From Siniperca chuatsi (Eukaryota; Chordata; Actinopteri; Centrarchiformes; Sinipercidae): a DNA stretch of 64,000 bases. The stretch covers positions 28,028,206 to 28,092,205 of the forward strand of contig NC_058044.1 in NCBI RefSeq assembly GCF_020085105.1, read 5' to 3'. Below are positions 21,840-36,004 of this stretch, one piece after another (within the stretch, counting starts at the first letter, position 1; every line of letters starts with the position of its first letter). The notes below the pieces were generated by a model. That model did no database searches and was not told the DNA's origin. It saw only the letters and a program-made list of their open reading frames with translations. The position numbers and the translations under genes are program-made.

Positions 21840-23730
21840 ATGTATTTACTGAGTTTTATAGAAATTAAGTTGGAGGAATAATTTTCACTGCAGTTGAAAT
21901 TGATTAATACTCTAAAAGTAATTTTTTATAGAATATTATTATTATTATGATTATTATCATATAATTGTCATAAAATACAAAGAATCTGTATAATAAGTTG
22001 CAAAACTAAAGCCAATTTTGTGTTTTATCCTTCACTGAATGAAATAACTACACAGGATTATACAAACCATTATTGTGTGGTCTTACTTGACTCACCTGTG
22101 CATCATCAAACTGCCTTAGATCTGCTCCAACATATAGTTTAGCAGCAGATCAGCTGGACCTGAGTTTGAACAGGGCAATCACCTTAAATCTCTAAACGTA
22201 CAAGTTTAACATAACCGTTAAACCACAAGCTCAGGACTTAACAGCTCATACTGCCAAAGCCCAGATGATTTAGTAGCTAGAAAAAGGTTTGCGGGCCCAT
22301 TGAAACAATGCCTCAGGCCGTGACCCCTGTAAAGTTCTCATTCAGACTTAAAACAACAAGCCAATAGAAATTTTCAAGCGTCATCTTCTCTGTTTTGCAG
22401 TTGGCTCACAACAAAAGGTCCATACTGTTTCTTTTCTCACTGTGTGGTTGAATAGACCCAATTAGGTAAAGAATTACCAGATCCACTGTTTTGTCATAGC
22501 CTTGTAAAGCTTTGTTGTGTCAACTGTGACTCTCTTTCATTACTTAATTTATGTTATGAACAGCAAATTGCTCAATACTGGTAAATGTGTTTGATGTTAG
22601 TTCAAATGTGAACTGCTAAGCTAACAGTAATTCCTATTCTCCTGCACTGAGACCTTGATAAAATGACTATTTCCATTCATGCAAATGTGACAATAAACAG
22701 AAATAGCAATGATAAACATCTGTATTATCAGCTGTATTGTGTTATTGCATTTAATTAATTAAAATGAAAGGTCTTATTGATACATTTTTTATGTAGACGA
22801 ATAAAAAACAAACAAAAAAAACATCCACAGAGCTTTTAGAAAGGTGCGGAATAAATCATCATCTATCATTTCTCTTCTATAGGAAAAATGGTGCCCCTGA
22901 GGACTTTTTTATGATTATCTTTAATTCTGATAGCCATAATTGATCGCATCTACACAAGTGGGTTCCCCCCCTTAAACATTATAATTCCCAACATCACAAT
23001 GCGGGCAGACTCCAGATAATGAGAACAAAGGTATAGATGGAAAAACCTGTGGATTGGATGTCATTATCAGATAATGGATCCATGTACACTTTAATACCAG
23101 GTGTGAATGGGACCTTTCAAAGGCAGACTTTACTCTGTGTACAGATTCCAGCTCCTTCACTGGGATTAAACAGTGACTGAATTTGCAAAGTCTGTGGTTG
23201 GGATGAAAACCTGCATACTGTATATAGCACATGGTTGCCCATCACAGCATATTTTTTTTATCTCTTTATTTGGATATCAATACTTTAATATGAATTTAAA
23301 AACCAAACTTTTTTCCCAAAGCTATTGAACAGGAAAAGTAGTCCACAGCCTCCCTGCCAAGATGTACAGTATCTGTCTGGTTTTGACTACTCAACAAAGT
23401 TTACTCTTGACTCAGTAAAACAAATGAAGATTATGTGCCCCATTCTCTGAATCATAATTGTTGTTTGGCTTTAATCACATGCGCTTGATCCAGAAGAATA
23501 GAGTACATACTGGTCAGCAAAAACACTTAATCTCACTCGAAGGTTCCTGACGGTCCAGTAAACTGAGAGCTTAAAGGGTTACTTGGAAATTGTCTTTACC
23601 TAGAAAATGTATTTTGAACAGGAGATGATTCATAGTGATTATGCAATGTTAGTGGTTTGGTGACATACTGTATGTTGCTGTGTTGATCTGAAATGAAACA
23701 GACAATGGTGGTGATGTGCTGTGAAACACC
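21840..23730. other. Intergenic, no gene seen
   Basis: AT-rich sequence with a short (TTA/ATT)n patch near 21937. No exon-like frame, RNA gene or transposon end could be supported. Confidence 0.55.
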
Positions 23731-23734
23731 TTCA

Positions 23735-24030
23735 ATGGCTTCTCTAATCACCCGATCATTAAAACTGAGTTTTTCAAGGATACTAGTCTGGAGCAAAGAG
23801 TGCAAGGTAACAATCTGGAGTATTATCCACTAAAAAACTGTCTTAAAGGGACATGTAGGCAATCCCACTACACAGTTTAAGGCATAATTACTACAAATCA
23901 TTGTTTTTGTCCAGCCGTTATATTCTGTTTTTACTGCCTGCCTGCTTTGAGCAGCCTGCCAACCGGTAAAATCCTCTAAATGTTTGGAAAAGCTCATTTA
24001 TGTTCTGTTCACAAATTGGGACTATATAAA
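23735..24030 (+). repeat. Copy A of a 0.3-kb direct duplication
   Basis: The segment shares blocks such as GGCTTCTCTAATCACC, TTATCCACTAAAAAACTGTC and CCCACTACACAGTTTAAGGC, in the same order and spacing, with 27184-27475. Both copies are in the same orientation about 3.45 kb apart. Differences include small indels. It could be a local duplication or two copies of an unnamed repeat. Confidence 0.85.
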
Positions 24031-24044
24031 AAGGGTATTAACAA

Positions 24045-24435
24045 CCTTTAAAGGAATTTGACATTTTGGCAAATATGCTTATTTGCTTTCTTGTTGAGTA
24101 AGATGAGACGATTAATATCACTCATGTCCATACTGTAAATAAGAAGCTAGCTACAACTAGCTGTCAGTTAGCTTAGCTAAGCTTAGCATAAACACTGGAA
24201 ATAGTGGGAAAATGCTAGCCTGGCTCTATCCAAAAGAACAATCTGCCCACCAGCACCTCGAAAGCTCACTGACATATTATATCTTGTTTGTTCTGTTCAA
24301 AACTCTTCGCACAGAACCAGGCTAGCGTTCCCCTTATTCCCAGTCTCTATGCTAAGTTAAGCTAACCTACTTCTGGCTGAAGCTTTGTATTTGTCATACA
24401 GATGCAAGATTGGTATCAAAATGTCTATTATTTTA
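24045..24435. mobile_element. Foldback MITE-like repeat of a widespread fish family
   Basis: The left half has GCTTAGCTAAGCTTAGCATA, ACACTGG and GCTAGCCTGGCTCT. The right half has AACCAGGCTAGCG and CCAGTCTCTATGCTAAGTTA in inverted order, forming a long imperfect palindrome. The start (AAAGGAATTTGACATTTTGG) matches the terminus I recognise from this family. The right terminus has decayed. No coding capacity. Confidence 0.7.
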
Positions 24436-24439
24436 ACCT

Positions 24440-27175
24440 GAAAGGCAGCACTTTAACCTTATATTGACTGTTTCATTTAAATTCCAATGTACTGGAGAAC
24501 AGAGCTAAAACAATGAAGCATTATTACTGTTCACTGAAAGCAAGACACCTAAGCAATTTTACTTGTGGCCGAAAGGTGTCGCCAAATTAACTGTCACAGA
24601 CCTGACATTAAAGTTGTGCATAGGAACACATGCCTTCATATTGAGGAAATTAACACCGGCCTCTGAAATGTTGCACACGGACTGCTCCAGTGGACCACAG
24701 TTTATATTTGGACTGCCACAACAAAATTAAATTTTCAAAATAGAAACACAATAAAACACAAGACTTGGATCTGCTACTCTCTTGGAGCTTGCAGTGAAAA
24801 AGCAACTCATCCATATCATGTGCTCTCTCACTCACCAGCTTAGCAGTGAAACAGAAGACCGTTGAGCTGTCCGAGCTTGGTACTAATGTCAGTTTAAACG
24901 CACTAAACTTTTTGAATGCTGATAGTATGTTGCATTTTTTGTGTCAACTTTTAAACGAGTCTACAACCATGTTAGCGGCTAATGTTTTAGACTCTTGGCA
25001 CAGCAGTGCACGCTAAATGCTAATGTCAGCATGCTGCCAGCTCTCACGCATTGACTGTGAGGCTCAAGCAATCGACACTTTTCACGCTCTCACGCCACAC
25101 GTCCATTTTCACACGCAGTGAAAAACAAATGTATAACTGATAACGCAAATCAACGCCGATGCAACACCAGAATATGCCGGGATAGTAATTAAGTGGACCC
25201 ACTCTCACGTAGTGATGTGTCGGTCCCGAACAAGTCGGCCCTGAGCCGGCTCCTTTAAGTGAACTAGAATGGTAACGTTACTGGTAGAGTTTTGCGAAAT
25301 TAAACCAACAGCAAGTTTGACACTACTTACTAGACACTGGACTTGCATTTATTTACAGTGAGTATGTATGTAGGCATAGATCTACCAGTCCTATTCTTCA
25401 AAGTATAGCTTATATTCCTAGTTGAATACCACAGCATGTGATGTTCAGTAGGGTTCTGGGTTAAACATGCAGAGAGTAAGACAGATTTTTCTGATGTGTA
25501 TTCACCACTTTTCTGGCAGAAAGATTAAACTAAGTGTGATAGCCATCTTAAACATAATCTGTTGCTTTAAGGAGGTGAGAATATGATAACAGCATGCAGA
25601 AATGAGGTGAGTTCTAAAAATTTTAAAATCAAATCACCAATAGCATCTATTAACAATATATGTGAACAAAATTCAATCTTATCCACTCATATATTTCACC
25701 CATTTTTCAGTGCCCCCCAGTCCTCCAGATTCCACATTTTGGCAACAAAATTACTCCATAAATTCACTAGAATGCAGGAAAACAGTTTCTAAAATCAACA
25801 ATATTCTGGGGGAAGATCCCACGATACCCTGGTTAGGTTTGGTCTCACGATATAGGCTATGATGTCTGGAGCTTGGCAAGTATGCTGATCAACCATACTT
25901 ATTCATTACTGATCATGATTGTTGGCTTTTCAGCTATACATGCTTGTAAAATTGTGAATTTGGCTGCTGAACTTTTTAAACAAACTTCCTGAGGGTTGAG
26001 GAGTGATGACCATGACCCCTGCGGTGGGTAATGTCACAGAAGTCCTACTCATAAAATGCACCGACTTCACCAAAACCGAATCTCACTCCAAACTAAATTG
26101 AGTTTGCAGCTAATATGCTCACAATAACAGCGCTACCATGGTGAGGTTTAGTGTGTTAACATGCTGACATAGGCATTAGCACTAAAATAAACTAGCGCTG
26201 TAGCTACATGTCATGTGCAGACAGCTTTAGTTGTATTAAAGAGTAAGGCTGTATTCATACCAAATCAGGCGTTGCGACGAAAACGGCAGCCTGTCCCTAA
26301 CCCGGACCCTTATCTAGCCTTCAGACGAACACTGGCAGAGCACTTCCCTTGGTTAATTTTTTTATTTTGGTGGCTCGTTCAACAAGCTATGATGCAGGAC
26401 GTGCGTTCATGTTTGTAAGTTAAATAAGGAGACTTTAGCATGAAGCTAATGTGGGTGGTTGTTCAGCATCTGTGGGTCTTGTGTTGTGTAGCAGGCTTCT
26501 GTCTGGCTCAGTGTGACTGTCTGCTTGGCCTGTATGAGAATGCTGACATTTCTGCTTTATGCAAGATTTGATTGGCTGTATCGAAATTAGGTCTCCATCT
26601 ATGAAGACAGATACCAGAACCCTGTTCGGTAGTACTGCAAAAGTAGGTGGCACCATCATGAAACCAAACAATACAGTATTTAAATTCTCAAAGGAGAACA
26701 CAGGACACGTGATTTACAGCTGTAGCATTCATGTCTGCTCAGGTAATTTAATAATCAGTCATTTCAGTTGGACTTTAAAGTTCTTGTTGATAGGGATGTA
26801 GACTTAACAGTTAATTTAAATCAGTGCCCATTGGTCATGACATTTTGTAATGTTAACAACTGACTCTGTCACAAAGACAAATACACTAAGTTAGCAGCTG
26901 GAATTGTATATGTAAGACCAATGCATAATGGTATTTCCAACATTGGAATGGTTTTACATTAAAAAATAAGCCAAATTAAGCCATAAACCCAGAGTGTGTG
27001 TTACCAGCTGTACATTTTGTCTATTGTAAAAGCAGCCATCGCATGGAAAATGTGCAGTCTGATGGCTCTGAATGGTTGGAAAACTTAACTATTTCACATA
27101 CAATACTATTAAAACCCTTTGAAACTGTAATTCATGACAAACCAAAGAGCGGTTTCATTAACAGCATGATGAACA
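24440..27175. other. Intergenic, no gene seen, one possible hAT-like end
   Basis: Near 25211-25265 the string TAGTGATGTGTCGGTCCCGA with AGCCGGCTCCTTTAAGTGAA resembles the end of a hAT-type repeat known from fish. No partner end was found. Otherwise only short ORFs without homology are present. Confidence 0.4.
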
Positions 27176-27183
27176 CTAATGGC

Positions 27184-27475
27184 ATGGCTTCTCTAATCAC
27201 CATCATTAAAACTTTGAGTTTGATTTTAGAGGATAGTGGTATGGAGCAAAGAGTAAAAGTAAGACTATTATCCACTAAAAAACTGTCTTAAGGGGACAAA
27301 TATCCCACTACACAGTTTAAGGCATTATGTACTTTTTGTATCATTTATTTTATTGTTCTTTTGTCCAGCCATATTCTGTTTTTACTGACTGCATGCTTCT
27401 GGAAGCTTGCTCACCATTAACCAGTAAAGTTCTGTAAATGTTTGGAAAAACTTTATATTTACAACTTGGGAAAAC
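27184..27475 (+). repeat. Copy B of a 0.3-kb direct duplication
   Basis: This is the partner of 23735-24030. It keeps the blocks GGCTTCTCTAATCACC, TTATCCACTAAAAAACTGTC, CCCACTACACAGTTTAAGGC and AAATGTTTGGAAAAAC. Part of a 97-residue frame (26998-27291) overlaps it, but the equivalent frame is broken in copy A, so it is not regarded as coding. Confidence 0.85.
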
Positions 27476-27573
27476 TTAGCAATTCAAGAAAACAATTCTT
27501 GGAAGGCTCACATGTGTTGCATGACCCATTAAGATGATTTAGACAGCAAAGAAACGGTGATTTGGTTTCAGCC

Positions 27574-29982
27574 TTTATTCTGACAGAACATCACCCCATG
27601 GGGATTTACATTAATCAGTTATAAAGTAGGACCTTGCCAAGTGGCAAGAGAGAACAGCCTTCATGAAAGTTCTATATACAAACATGCAGTCAACATGCAT
27701 AATAGTATAAAACCAAATACATATTAGGGGAAAATACATAGAACTCACAGCATATTTCAATTATAAAACTAACTGTCAACTGTCATAGATGATGTTTGAC
27801 TAACCAAACATGGAAAATAAAACATCTCTCCTCAAAAAGTGATGAAATGCATAGATGACAACATACATATGCTCCATTATTAAGGTGCTGCCATCCTTCA
27901 CTATACTGTGGTAGGCTTGCTGAGGACCGCTGACAAGTTTTCTTCCATCAAATTATGACTGGAGACATTATCGGGCAGGAGTGTTTGTTCCACATAGCTA
28001 TTACTTTGACTCATTGATGTGTAACATGTTTTTCCTGAATCACTGCTGACACAAATGAACTGCCACCCAGTGATTTAAACGTGTGTGAAGGTGCAATTAC
28101 ATTTAATGTTCTTCAAAATTGAAGGTGAATTTATTTTACTTAAATAAACGTTGCTGACTTGAGATAAAATACACATTTGTGTTTTTCTTCTAAAACTCAC
28201 AATGCATAGCGACCATTTTTGATAAAAAATAAAAAGTGTAAAATATACAAATCATGATTAGACTGTACAGTACAAGGGTATAATACAGGTAGGAATCACA
28301 ATCATATAAAAAGATGGATGCATTGTGTCCTGCATGTGTCCTGTTTGTTCTGTGCGATCAGTCTTTAGAAAGTGACATTCATACAGTGTGCTTTGGATAG
28401 AAGTCAGAATCATAGGTTAAAGGTTTGTATACTTAAATCCAACATTACCAGTCCATGAGGTATTTGACCAGTAAGTATACACCCATTTTACAATGGCCAG
28501 CAAACAATCGCTGACAGCGGAGTGAAACCAGTTTCCAGTGATATTAAAAGCAACAGTATGGCAGAGGAAGGCTTTCTGACTGTCGCTCATTAGCAGGAAT
28601 CTCTTTGCACAACAAACTACTATGTAGGCTCAATACAACACGACATACATTTAAAAAACACAAGGGTCATTAAACAGTATGTTCTCTAATAAAAACTAAT
28701 CATGAAACGGGAGTAAAATTTGTACTGTTGTGAAACTTTAATGTAAATTCTCAGAATCTTAGCTGCAAATATTTTCACCCCCTCAGACGAAAAAAAAATG
28801 ATCCCACTGTAACCCACAGCTTTTCAGACAGTAAAACAAAAACAAAACTACACAGAACAAAGTTACTGACAAACTGAAAGGCACTTCTCTCACAGTGATG
28901 GACGGAGGAAAAGCAAGGAGGAGGAATGGGTGAGGAGGAGGAAAACAAGGGATATGTCTGGTGTTCTTTCTCTCTGCGCAGTTGTAGAAAACTGCTACAT
29001 TAAGTTATTTATCATCTGAGTAAATGAGGGGAATGGGTTTATAATAACTGCAGCATGCTTTGAGATCATGTTCTGCAGTTTTGTCTCTCCCTGCTGCTAT
29101 TCACGACAAAACAAGTAATATTAAATAATCAGAACAAAACTACAGAGTGTTTAAAAGCCTAAAATAGTGTTTGGGTCACTTCTGTTCAAGTGTTTTTGGT
29201 CGCCGTTTGTGATTTTCAATATTGCTTGCACAGCAAAGCCACCAGCATTGCACTGCAACCCAACTCAGAGCAGTCAGACAGGGTGGGACACTTTAGACAT
29301 CCATAGCTGGGTGGTCACATTGTGGTAAAAAAACAAATGTTAAACGTGCTGGTGTCTACTGAGCAGTATTATAGAGATGGAGGATAAAAGTTGCTCTGTG
29401 AAAATTTACATTTAACTATAAACCTTCACATCTTGGATATGTTCACACAACTCTGATTGTCCTCTGCTTGCACACAGATTAATCTTAATCTCTACAAAAA
29501 GAACATTTTCACAAGTGTGGACTACTGCAAAACAGCATTTGATCAGTTTTGGGGATCAGAAAACAGCAGTGTGTAATTTTAAAACAAAATCACATTGGTG
29601 TATAAGCAACGATTATATGTATATGTAATATTTTAGAAGTTAAAAATTGATTATCTAATATTAACTAGCAAGCCAAGAAGAATTATTGTTGCTCAGGCAG
29701 CAGATCAGCTAGAGAAAGGAAGAGATCAGATCACATTCAAATAAACTGTTAAATAATAAAATGTCTCTCACGAATGCGCCGTGGAACAGTGCTGAGCATG
29801 TACTCGTTCTTTGGGTAGCATTTCTTTGTTCTGGTGTGAAAGAGAACCCTGTCATGCTGCACATAGCTGCAAATCATTTACAGAGGTTCACACTGAGAGA
29901 AGCTAGGTGGACTTGCTGTACAGTACAGAGACATTTCCTGCCGACCACGGGTCGAGCTGACAAACATGTCCGCCGAGCCTCC
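27574..29982 (-). other. Candidate slc5a7 3' UTR with distal poly(A) signal
   Basis: Downstream of the transporter stop codon the minus strand runs 2.4 kb without a recognisable transposon. It reaches AATAAA at 27579-27574. Further AATAAA-type strings occur nearer, for example around 28130-28140. The true cleavage site cannot be read from sequence alone. The lack of repeats, against their abundance elsewhere, fits a transcribed UTR. Confidence 0.4.
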
Positions 29983-32900
29983 TCAGCAGCTGGTGGTGCG
30001 CAGTAGCTGCTTGCCCGCGGAGGCTTCTTCGTTATCAGAGTTGGTCCTCTTGTTGTCTGTGGCTCTGGCTGTCGGTTTCTGCTTGCGTTTGATCTTGAAC
30101 ACGTCCCACCTCTCAGGCAGCAGATCCTTGTTGAAAATGATGGACGCCAGCCAGGAGAAGAGCAGAATGGATGCGAGCGAGATGATCATGATGGCAGTGC
30201 GGAAGGGGAAGAACTGGGTTAGCTTTCCCTCATCGTCCAGCCGGCAACCAGGGAAATGGATGGCAGGTGGGAGGCCAATGAGGGGCTCGCCGCTCAATAA
30301 TCTCATGATGATTCCCATCATGTAGCCCGCGGTGGCTCCGTAGCCGTTAGACACCTTGAAGAAGAGGACGCAGACCAGCTGAGGGAACATGATGGTGTAG
30401 GACATGTCCACGCCCACAAGCCAGAAGACCAGGACGCTGCTGTCCAGGAAGGTGAGGGCAGTGCCAGCCAGACCCACCACCACCACTGAGATACGGATCA
30501 CCCAATGCATCTCACGGTCTGATGCCTGAAGGAGTGGAGAGAATGACAACAAGAAAGACAAAGAGTTAAGTTTCACTTTACACCTTGTTAAACCTAAGTA
30601 GCAGGGTTTTCTCAGAGCAACAGAAGATATTATACAACTGTTTTAACACTGTTCCTTTAACTTCACCTGATCGAGCCTATTTGCTGCAGTTTTGTCTTTG
30701 AACATAAGATGGTTTAACAGAGTACAGCCCTACAAAGCTAAAACACAGTACGTACATATTTGGTCAAAATTAAGACCAGATCCTGATTTATTTTATATAT
30801 AGATATAAAAATTAGCATGATTATTATAGATTAATTTATCTTTCTAGTTCATTAGTTAAAATGGACAAAGCTGAAGAACACTTTGTGTTTGTAGATACTG
30901 TGTTTTCCTCATGTCCTTTAGATTGCCTAAACAGAGGGCAGAATTGTTTTTAGTCACGTAAGGTCTGTGACAATGATCGGATCAGACTAAAAGGCATAAA
31001 GTTAACATTTTGTTACACAGTTTGGCAGACTTCAAAGCCTTTTTCTCAACTTCACTGTTTCTGTAGTTACTGCTTTCTGCAATTCTAAGGCAGCATAATA
31101 ACATTAAGTATTTTTTTAAATATTTGGTTATGGACATAAACACAGTTGATATCTGTCACCAAAATGTTCACCTGCTTCCTGATGATGTTCTTGTAGATAT
31201 TTGCGGAAAACAATGAGGCGGAAGACAGAAGAGCTGAGTCCATGGAGGACATGACAGCAGCAGCTACAGCTCCAATGCCAATGATAGAGACGTAGGAGGG
31301 TGTGAGGTACTGCAGGGCGATGGGGAGGATGGAGCCTGCCTGGTTGCGCTCATATGGGGTAGGCAATCCATAGCTGGTTGAGTTCCAGTCTGGGAGGAAG
31401 GACAGATGAATATTTGGATTAAGACTAAAGGAATGTTTGAAAGACTGAGGGGAAGAATACACGAATCAAGCAAGAAACAGGGGTTTCTGATAACCAGAGC
31501 TTAATTCAGTGAAATTATGAGAAAAATGTATGAATTCTGACTGTTTTAAATGCAGAAGCCCAAGGTCAACACAGACACTAAGTTAAGGGAGGCTGGAGTG
31601 TGTACCTGTAGATGCAGCCACAGCCCCGACCAGCACAGAGGGGATACCCAGCACCAGGCAGAAGGCTGAAGAACTGAAGCAAGTCACTTGAGCCTGGGTG
31701 TAAGAGGAGGCCGACAGGATTCTTTGGTAGAACGCCTGGTAGGCCAAACCGCCCAGAGCCTGGCACAAACACACAGTTCAGACATGTTGACAGGAATCAG
31801 TTTGTACAGCAACACAGGACAAGAAGGAACAATCCTCTCATGACTTTGCTGTTGTTATGCTTGGCTGTTTGCTCATGTAATGGAATAAGCCCATTTGATT
31901 TAACTGCTGGGTTAAATTTTATTTAACTGCTGTGATGTCAGGAGTTATGTAAATACTGCATAACCTGTGCATTAGACCACATTTAGTGCTGTCTGTGTGT
32001 GTGTATATAATGACCTCTCCCACTCCACTCACCAGCAGCATGAAATCATCGAACCACTTGCCAGCTTCATCGAGCTCCACCGTGCCAACCCAGGGAGCCT
32101 GGAAGGTCTGGTTGTAGGCCGTCAGTGAGATGTCCACAGAGTGAGGGTTGGTCAACAGGAAAGGAACACACACCCACTGTATACACAAACACAAGTACAC
32201 AGCTAATCTGATTATGGGCCTGGTGGGGGAAGTTATCAGTATGTCACTAGAAATTAGGAATCTGAAACTAGACAGAGTTAAAGGTTTGGTTTCTGAGTGG
32301 TATACAGCACTCTAATGTCAAAGTTTGGTTAACTTACATAGTTCTCTTTGATCCAGAATTATCAGTATTTAGTTGACAAAATAATCTCACCATATGGTCC
32401 ATTTAGTAGCTGTTTGGGAGCTTTTCAGTCATATCACATGATTTTCATCAGCTGATGCAGTTTGACCAGTTTTCATGGAATTTTAATAGAATTTCACGGA
32501 GGCTCAACTTTTAAGTGAATACTGACAAGAAGATTTTAAAGTGCTCCGAATTTTTTTTTAATTCGAACATCTACAATTTCATGACAACTGTGCAAACTGC
32601 TGCTAATGAAGGTCATGTGAAATAACCAAAAGCTCCAGAACAGATATTATATGGACCTTGTGAGAAGATTATTTTGTCAACTAGTTTAATCAGTATGTAG
32701 GTTAAGTGACCGTGTGTACATCTGGGTGTTAAGGAGTGACAAATAAAAAGCAGCTTTAAGTAGCTTGAAGGCCGGTCGCACCAGCATTTAAAACGGTAAA
32801 CCTTTGCGGAATAAAACCAATTAATTGCAATGGAATCAACATGATCAGTAGTTTTACTCTAAGAGGCTATGTAAATCCGCACAAATGTTTCGTGTCCAGC

Positions 32901-35900
32901 TGACCATTAGCATGATCTTGATAGTGCAGATCTTTGAAGGAACAGAGAGCCAGACAGTCCAAATTGGAGGAAGTTATCTTCTAGCTTATTAACTGTGTTG
33001 CGTTATCCATTTTTATTTAACCTACTCCGTGGGAGTATAAACTGCTCCACAAAATGAATAATTTTCCGACAGTTATAAAACAGGAGTCAATTGTACAAAT
33101 ATGTCTTTTGAATAAACTGTAAACTTTCTGTCAAGTGAACAAGTGGTCATTCGCTCTGTGAGCTTTTAACCCCATTTTTAAATAACTCTAACTTAAATAA
33201 CTTAATTGAATGAAATAATGTACAATCCTGAGAATGCAATGTCACAGGAAGTAAATAGCACAGTACAGGGAAAAGAGAAAGAAGTTAAGAGAGCTGATGT
33301 GACTGACTAGTATGTTCCTGGCTGGCTGCGGTGTTAGCGGTTAGCTCGTCTGCTAGAGTAGTTCACCAACTAGGTCTGCAAGTATTGCCTACATCACCAA
33401 GTTTCTAGAACCACATATTTCGCAAAGATTTATCAACTTATTTAGATGGATGCCATTTTGAACACTGAGTGAGGGAAACTTCAAATAGACTTCACAGTTG
33501 TCAAATAAGCTAATGAAATCAGTAATGCATTAATTTAGCAGGTAATTTAATCAGCTAGTCTACTTAATAAGTTACCGGGTACCTCTGCTGGACTCTATAT
33601 TTAAATTGAATCCCTCTGTATTGTTTCATCCACTTGTTTCTACAATGTAGTTGAATGAGTAATCTGATGAACATCATTCAATATAAGAATGGAGCTGGAG
33701 CTCTAAGGTTCCCTGACCTGATTGTTCAAAATGGCCGCTGTGTGAACAGGTCAAAAGATATTACGCACCAGACTGACAAAGATCAGGATGAGCTGGATGA
33801 CATCTGTATAGGCCACAGAGTAGAGCCCCCCCAGCAGTGTGTAGATTATGGCCACCACTGAGGAGATGATGATGGAGTAGACGTAGGACAGGTCCAGGAT
33901 CACACTCATAGTTCCACCTGGAACAACACAGCAGAGCAATGAGCATCGGAGGACTGATGGAGACAAAAAGTCTTACAGCAAGTTGTCTAATGTACAGGCG
34001 CTGGTTGCTACAGATACATGCAACTGCTTACTGTGATGGTTAAGTTAATTAAGTGTTTTATTAGGTTCTCAGTCTCTCTTTTTCAATCTTTTAAATATTT
34101 TCTCTCACACAGACACACACATATTCATGCATCCACTTTTGTGTATTAATACTAAGATTACTAATAAGGTTTACTAAGAAACTAGGCTATGACATCGTCA
34201 AAAAACACTCAAACAAAAAAATTACAAACAAATTACACTTTTACCAACAAAAAGCAAAACATTACATTTCCAGTAAATTAAGGCAATAATAAAGTTATAC
34301 TTGGGTGCATGGGTGGCTTTAGTTTAAACCTTTAAATAACATCCAAGTGCTTTGATAAAGCAAAAAGCCAACATAAAAGTGATAATGATAATATTATAAC
34401 AAACAGAACTGTACAGAAACACATAACAGAAGCAGCCTATTGATTGTGACTCCAAATATTCCTTTTTCACCCTCTTGGGTGAATTATCACCCTTACTTAT
34501 GATTCTTAAATAATAAAAAAAAAATCAAGAAGAAGGTGGAGAGAAGTGTCTTCAAGTAGTGAAACAAATATGTAAAAAATGAGAACTATATAAGTAAATG
34601 TAAACAAGTGAATAAAAAAAAATAGACAACTTGTTACTCAAACAAGGCAAGCAAAACGTCACTACCTTCACCGTCTCTTCTGCCACATTGCCAGGGTCCC
34701 CCCAGCCGCAGCCTGCAGCCACACCACAACAATGCCCTTAAACAGAGAAGTGTCAGATCGGCACCATCGATCGCCACTGCCACCCTGCTGACCTCCCACA
34801 CCACCCCGCCACAACTTTCTGTCTTGCCCACTAGCTTTGCACCATCTTGACGATGCATACTTGACTGTTTCAGTTGGAGTTTTCACCCCATGTGTTCAGC
34901 ATTTTTGAACTCTGATCTGTTACCCTAGAAGCTTTTTGTCACCTTATTGTTTTTCTAGCTGCTTTATCATATTATCTCCAGTAGTTTGTTTTTTGTCGCT
35001 TTCCTCTCACCATCACTTAATAAAACAAAATAGTAGATACTACAGTTATTAACCACCTGTTCACACTTGGCACAAAAATGCATCTTGTTAGAAAAGCTCT
35101 AAATACAAGTGGGAATACATTTAGAGGTTGTCAGTGATGCAAATGTATACATAACCACAACGAACCACAAAGTTCACTTTGCATAACAAACCTCAGAACC
35201 TCGCATGAAAGGTACCGTAATCTTTTTCACTCTGCATTTAAGTCACATTTACATGTTTTTTCTTATTTTAAGCTTTTCTGTGTAGCTTTGCTGTGTTTTG
35301 TGTGGTTTTGTAGTTTGTATTAACTGAAATATTATCAGGGAAGCAAACTCTGACCACAAGTGGTCACTCGAGATGCATTCTGATGCCATGTGTGAACTGA
35401 AATCCATCTCATCTACATCTAGACCTGATCTGGATATGTCTCAAACAGGGCCTTATTGTTGTTGTTTGTCCTGTAACTTCTCTTGTGGTGGGACATGACG
35501 CAACATAATCACTTATCGTAAATAATCCCTGGTTTTCCAGATATAGCACTAGATCTCTTATCTGTTCTGTGCTGAGCTGTGCTATTCCCCTCTGTGCTAA
35601 TTTTAGGGAGGGGAAAGGTGGGATGAGATTCAGGGGCCTCTGGGACTTAATGGGCAGCACCAGGAATGGACAGACGCAAAGAGCTGCCTAAATACCCCTG
35701 TGTTGTTTTTAGAACCTTGTCCCACTTTCAAAACTCATGCATGTGTGTGCATGCACACACACAAATACACGCTTTGCAACCTTTCTGTCCTGTCCCCGAT
35801 TCCTTCCCGGCAGAAATTTGACCATGACTGTGTACTGTGACTGTTGATACTACACAGCTAACTGACAGCACATGGAAAGTGTGTTTTAAAAATTAGATCC

Positions 35901-35963
35901 TTTCTGGCACTGAACCACCACACACACACACTCGCTCAAGCAGACCATGAAGCTCAATTTATA

Positions 35964-36004
<41 letters not shown>

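Noticed and set aside
26998-27291. 97-codon plus-strand frame MLPAVHFVYC...
   Set aside because: Its second half lies in a duplicated non-coding segment whose other copy has no matching frame, and there is no homology.
34634-34886. Two overlapping minus-strand frames in slc5a7 intron 3
   Set aside because: They have no homology, start context or usable splice sites. The local GC content alone explains the absence of stops.
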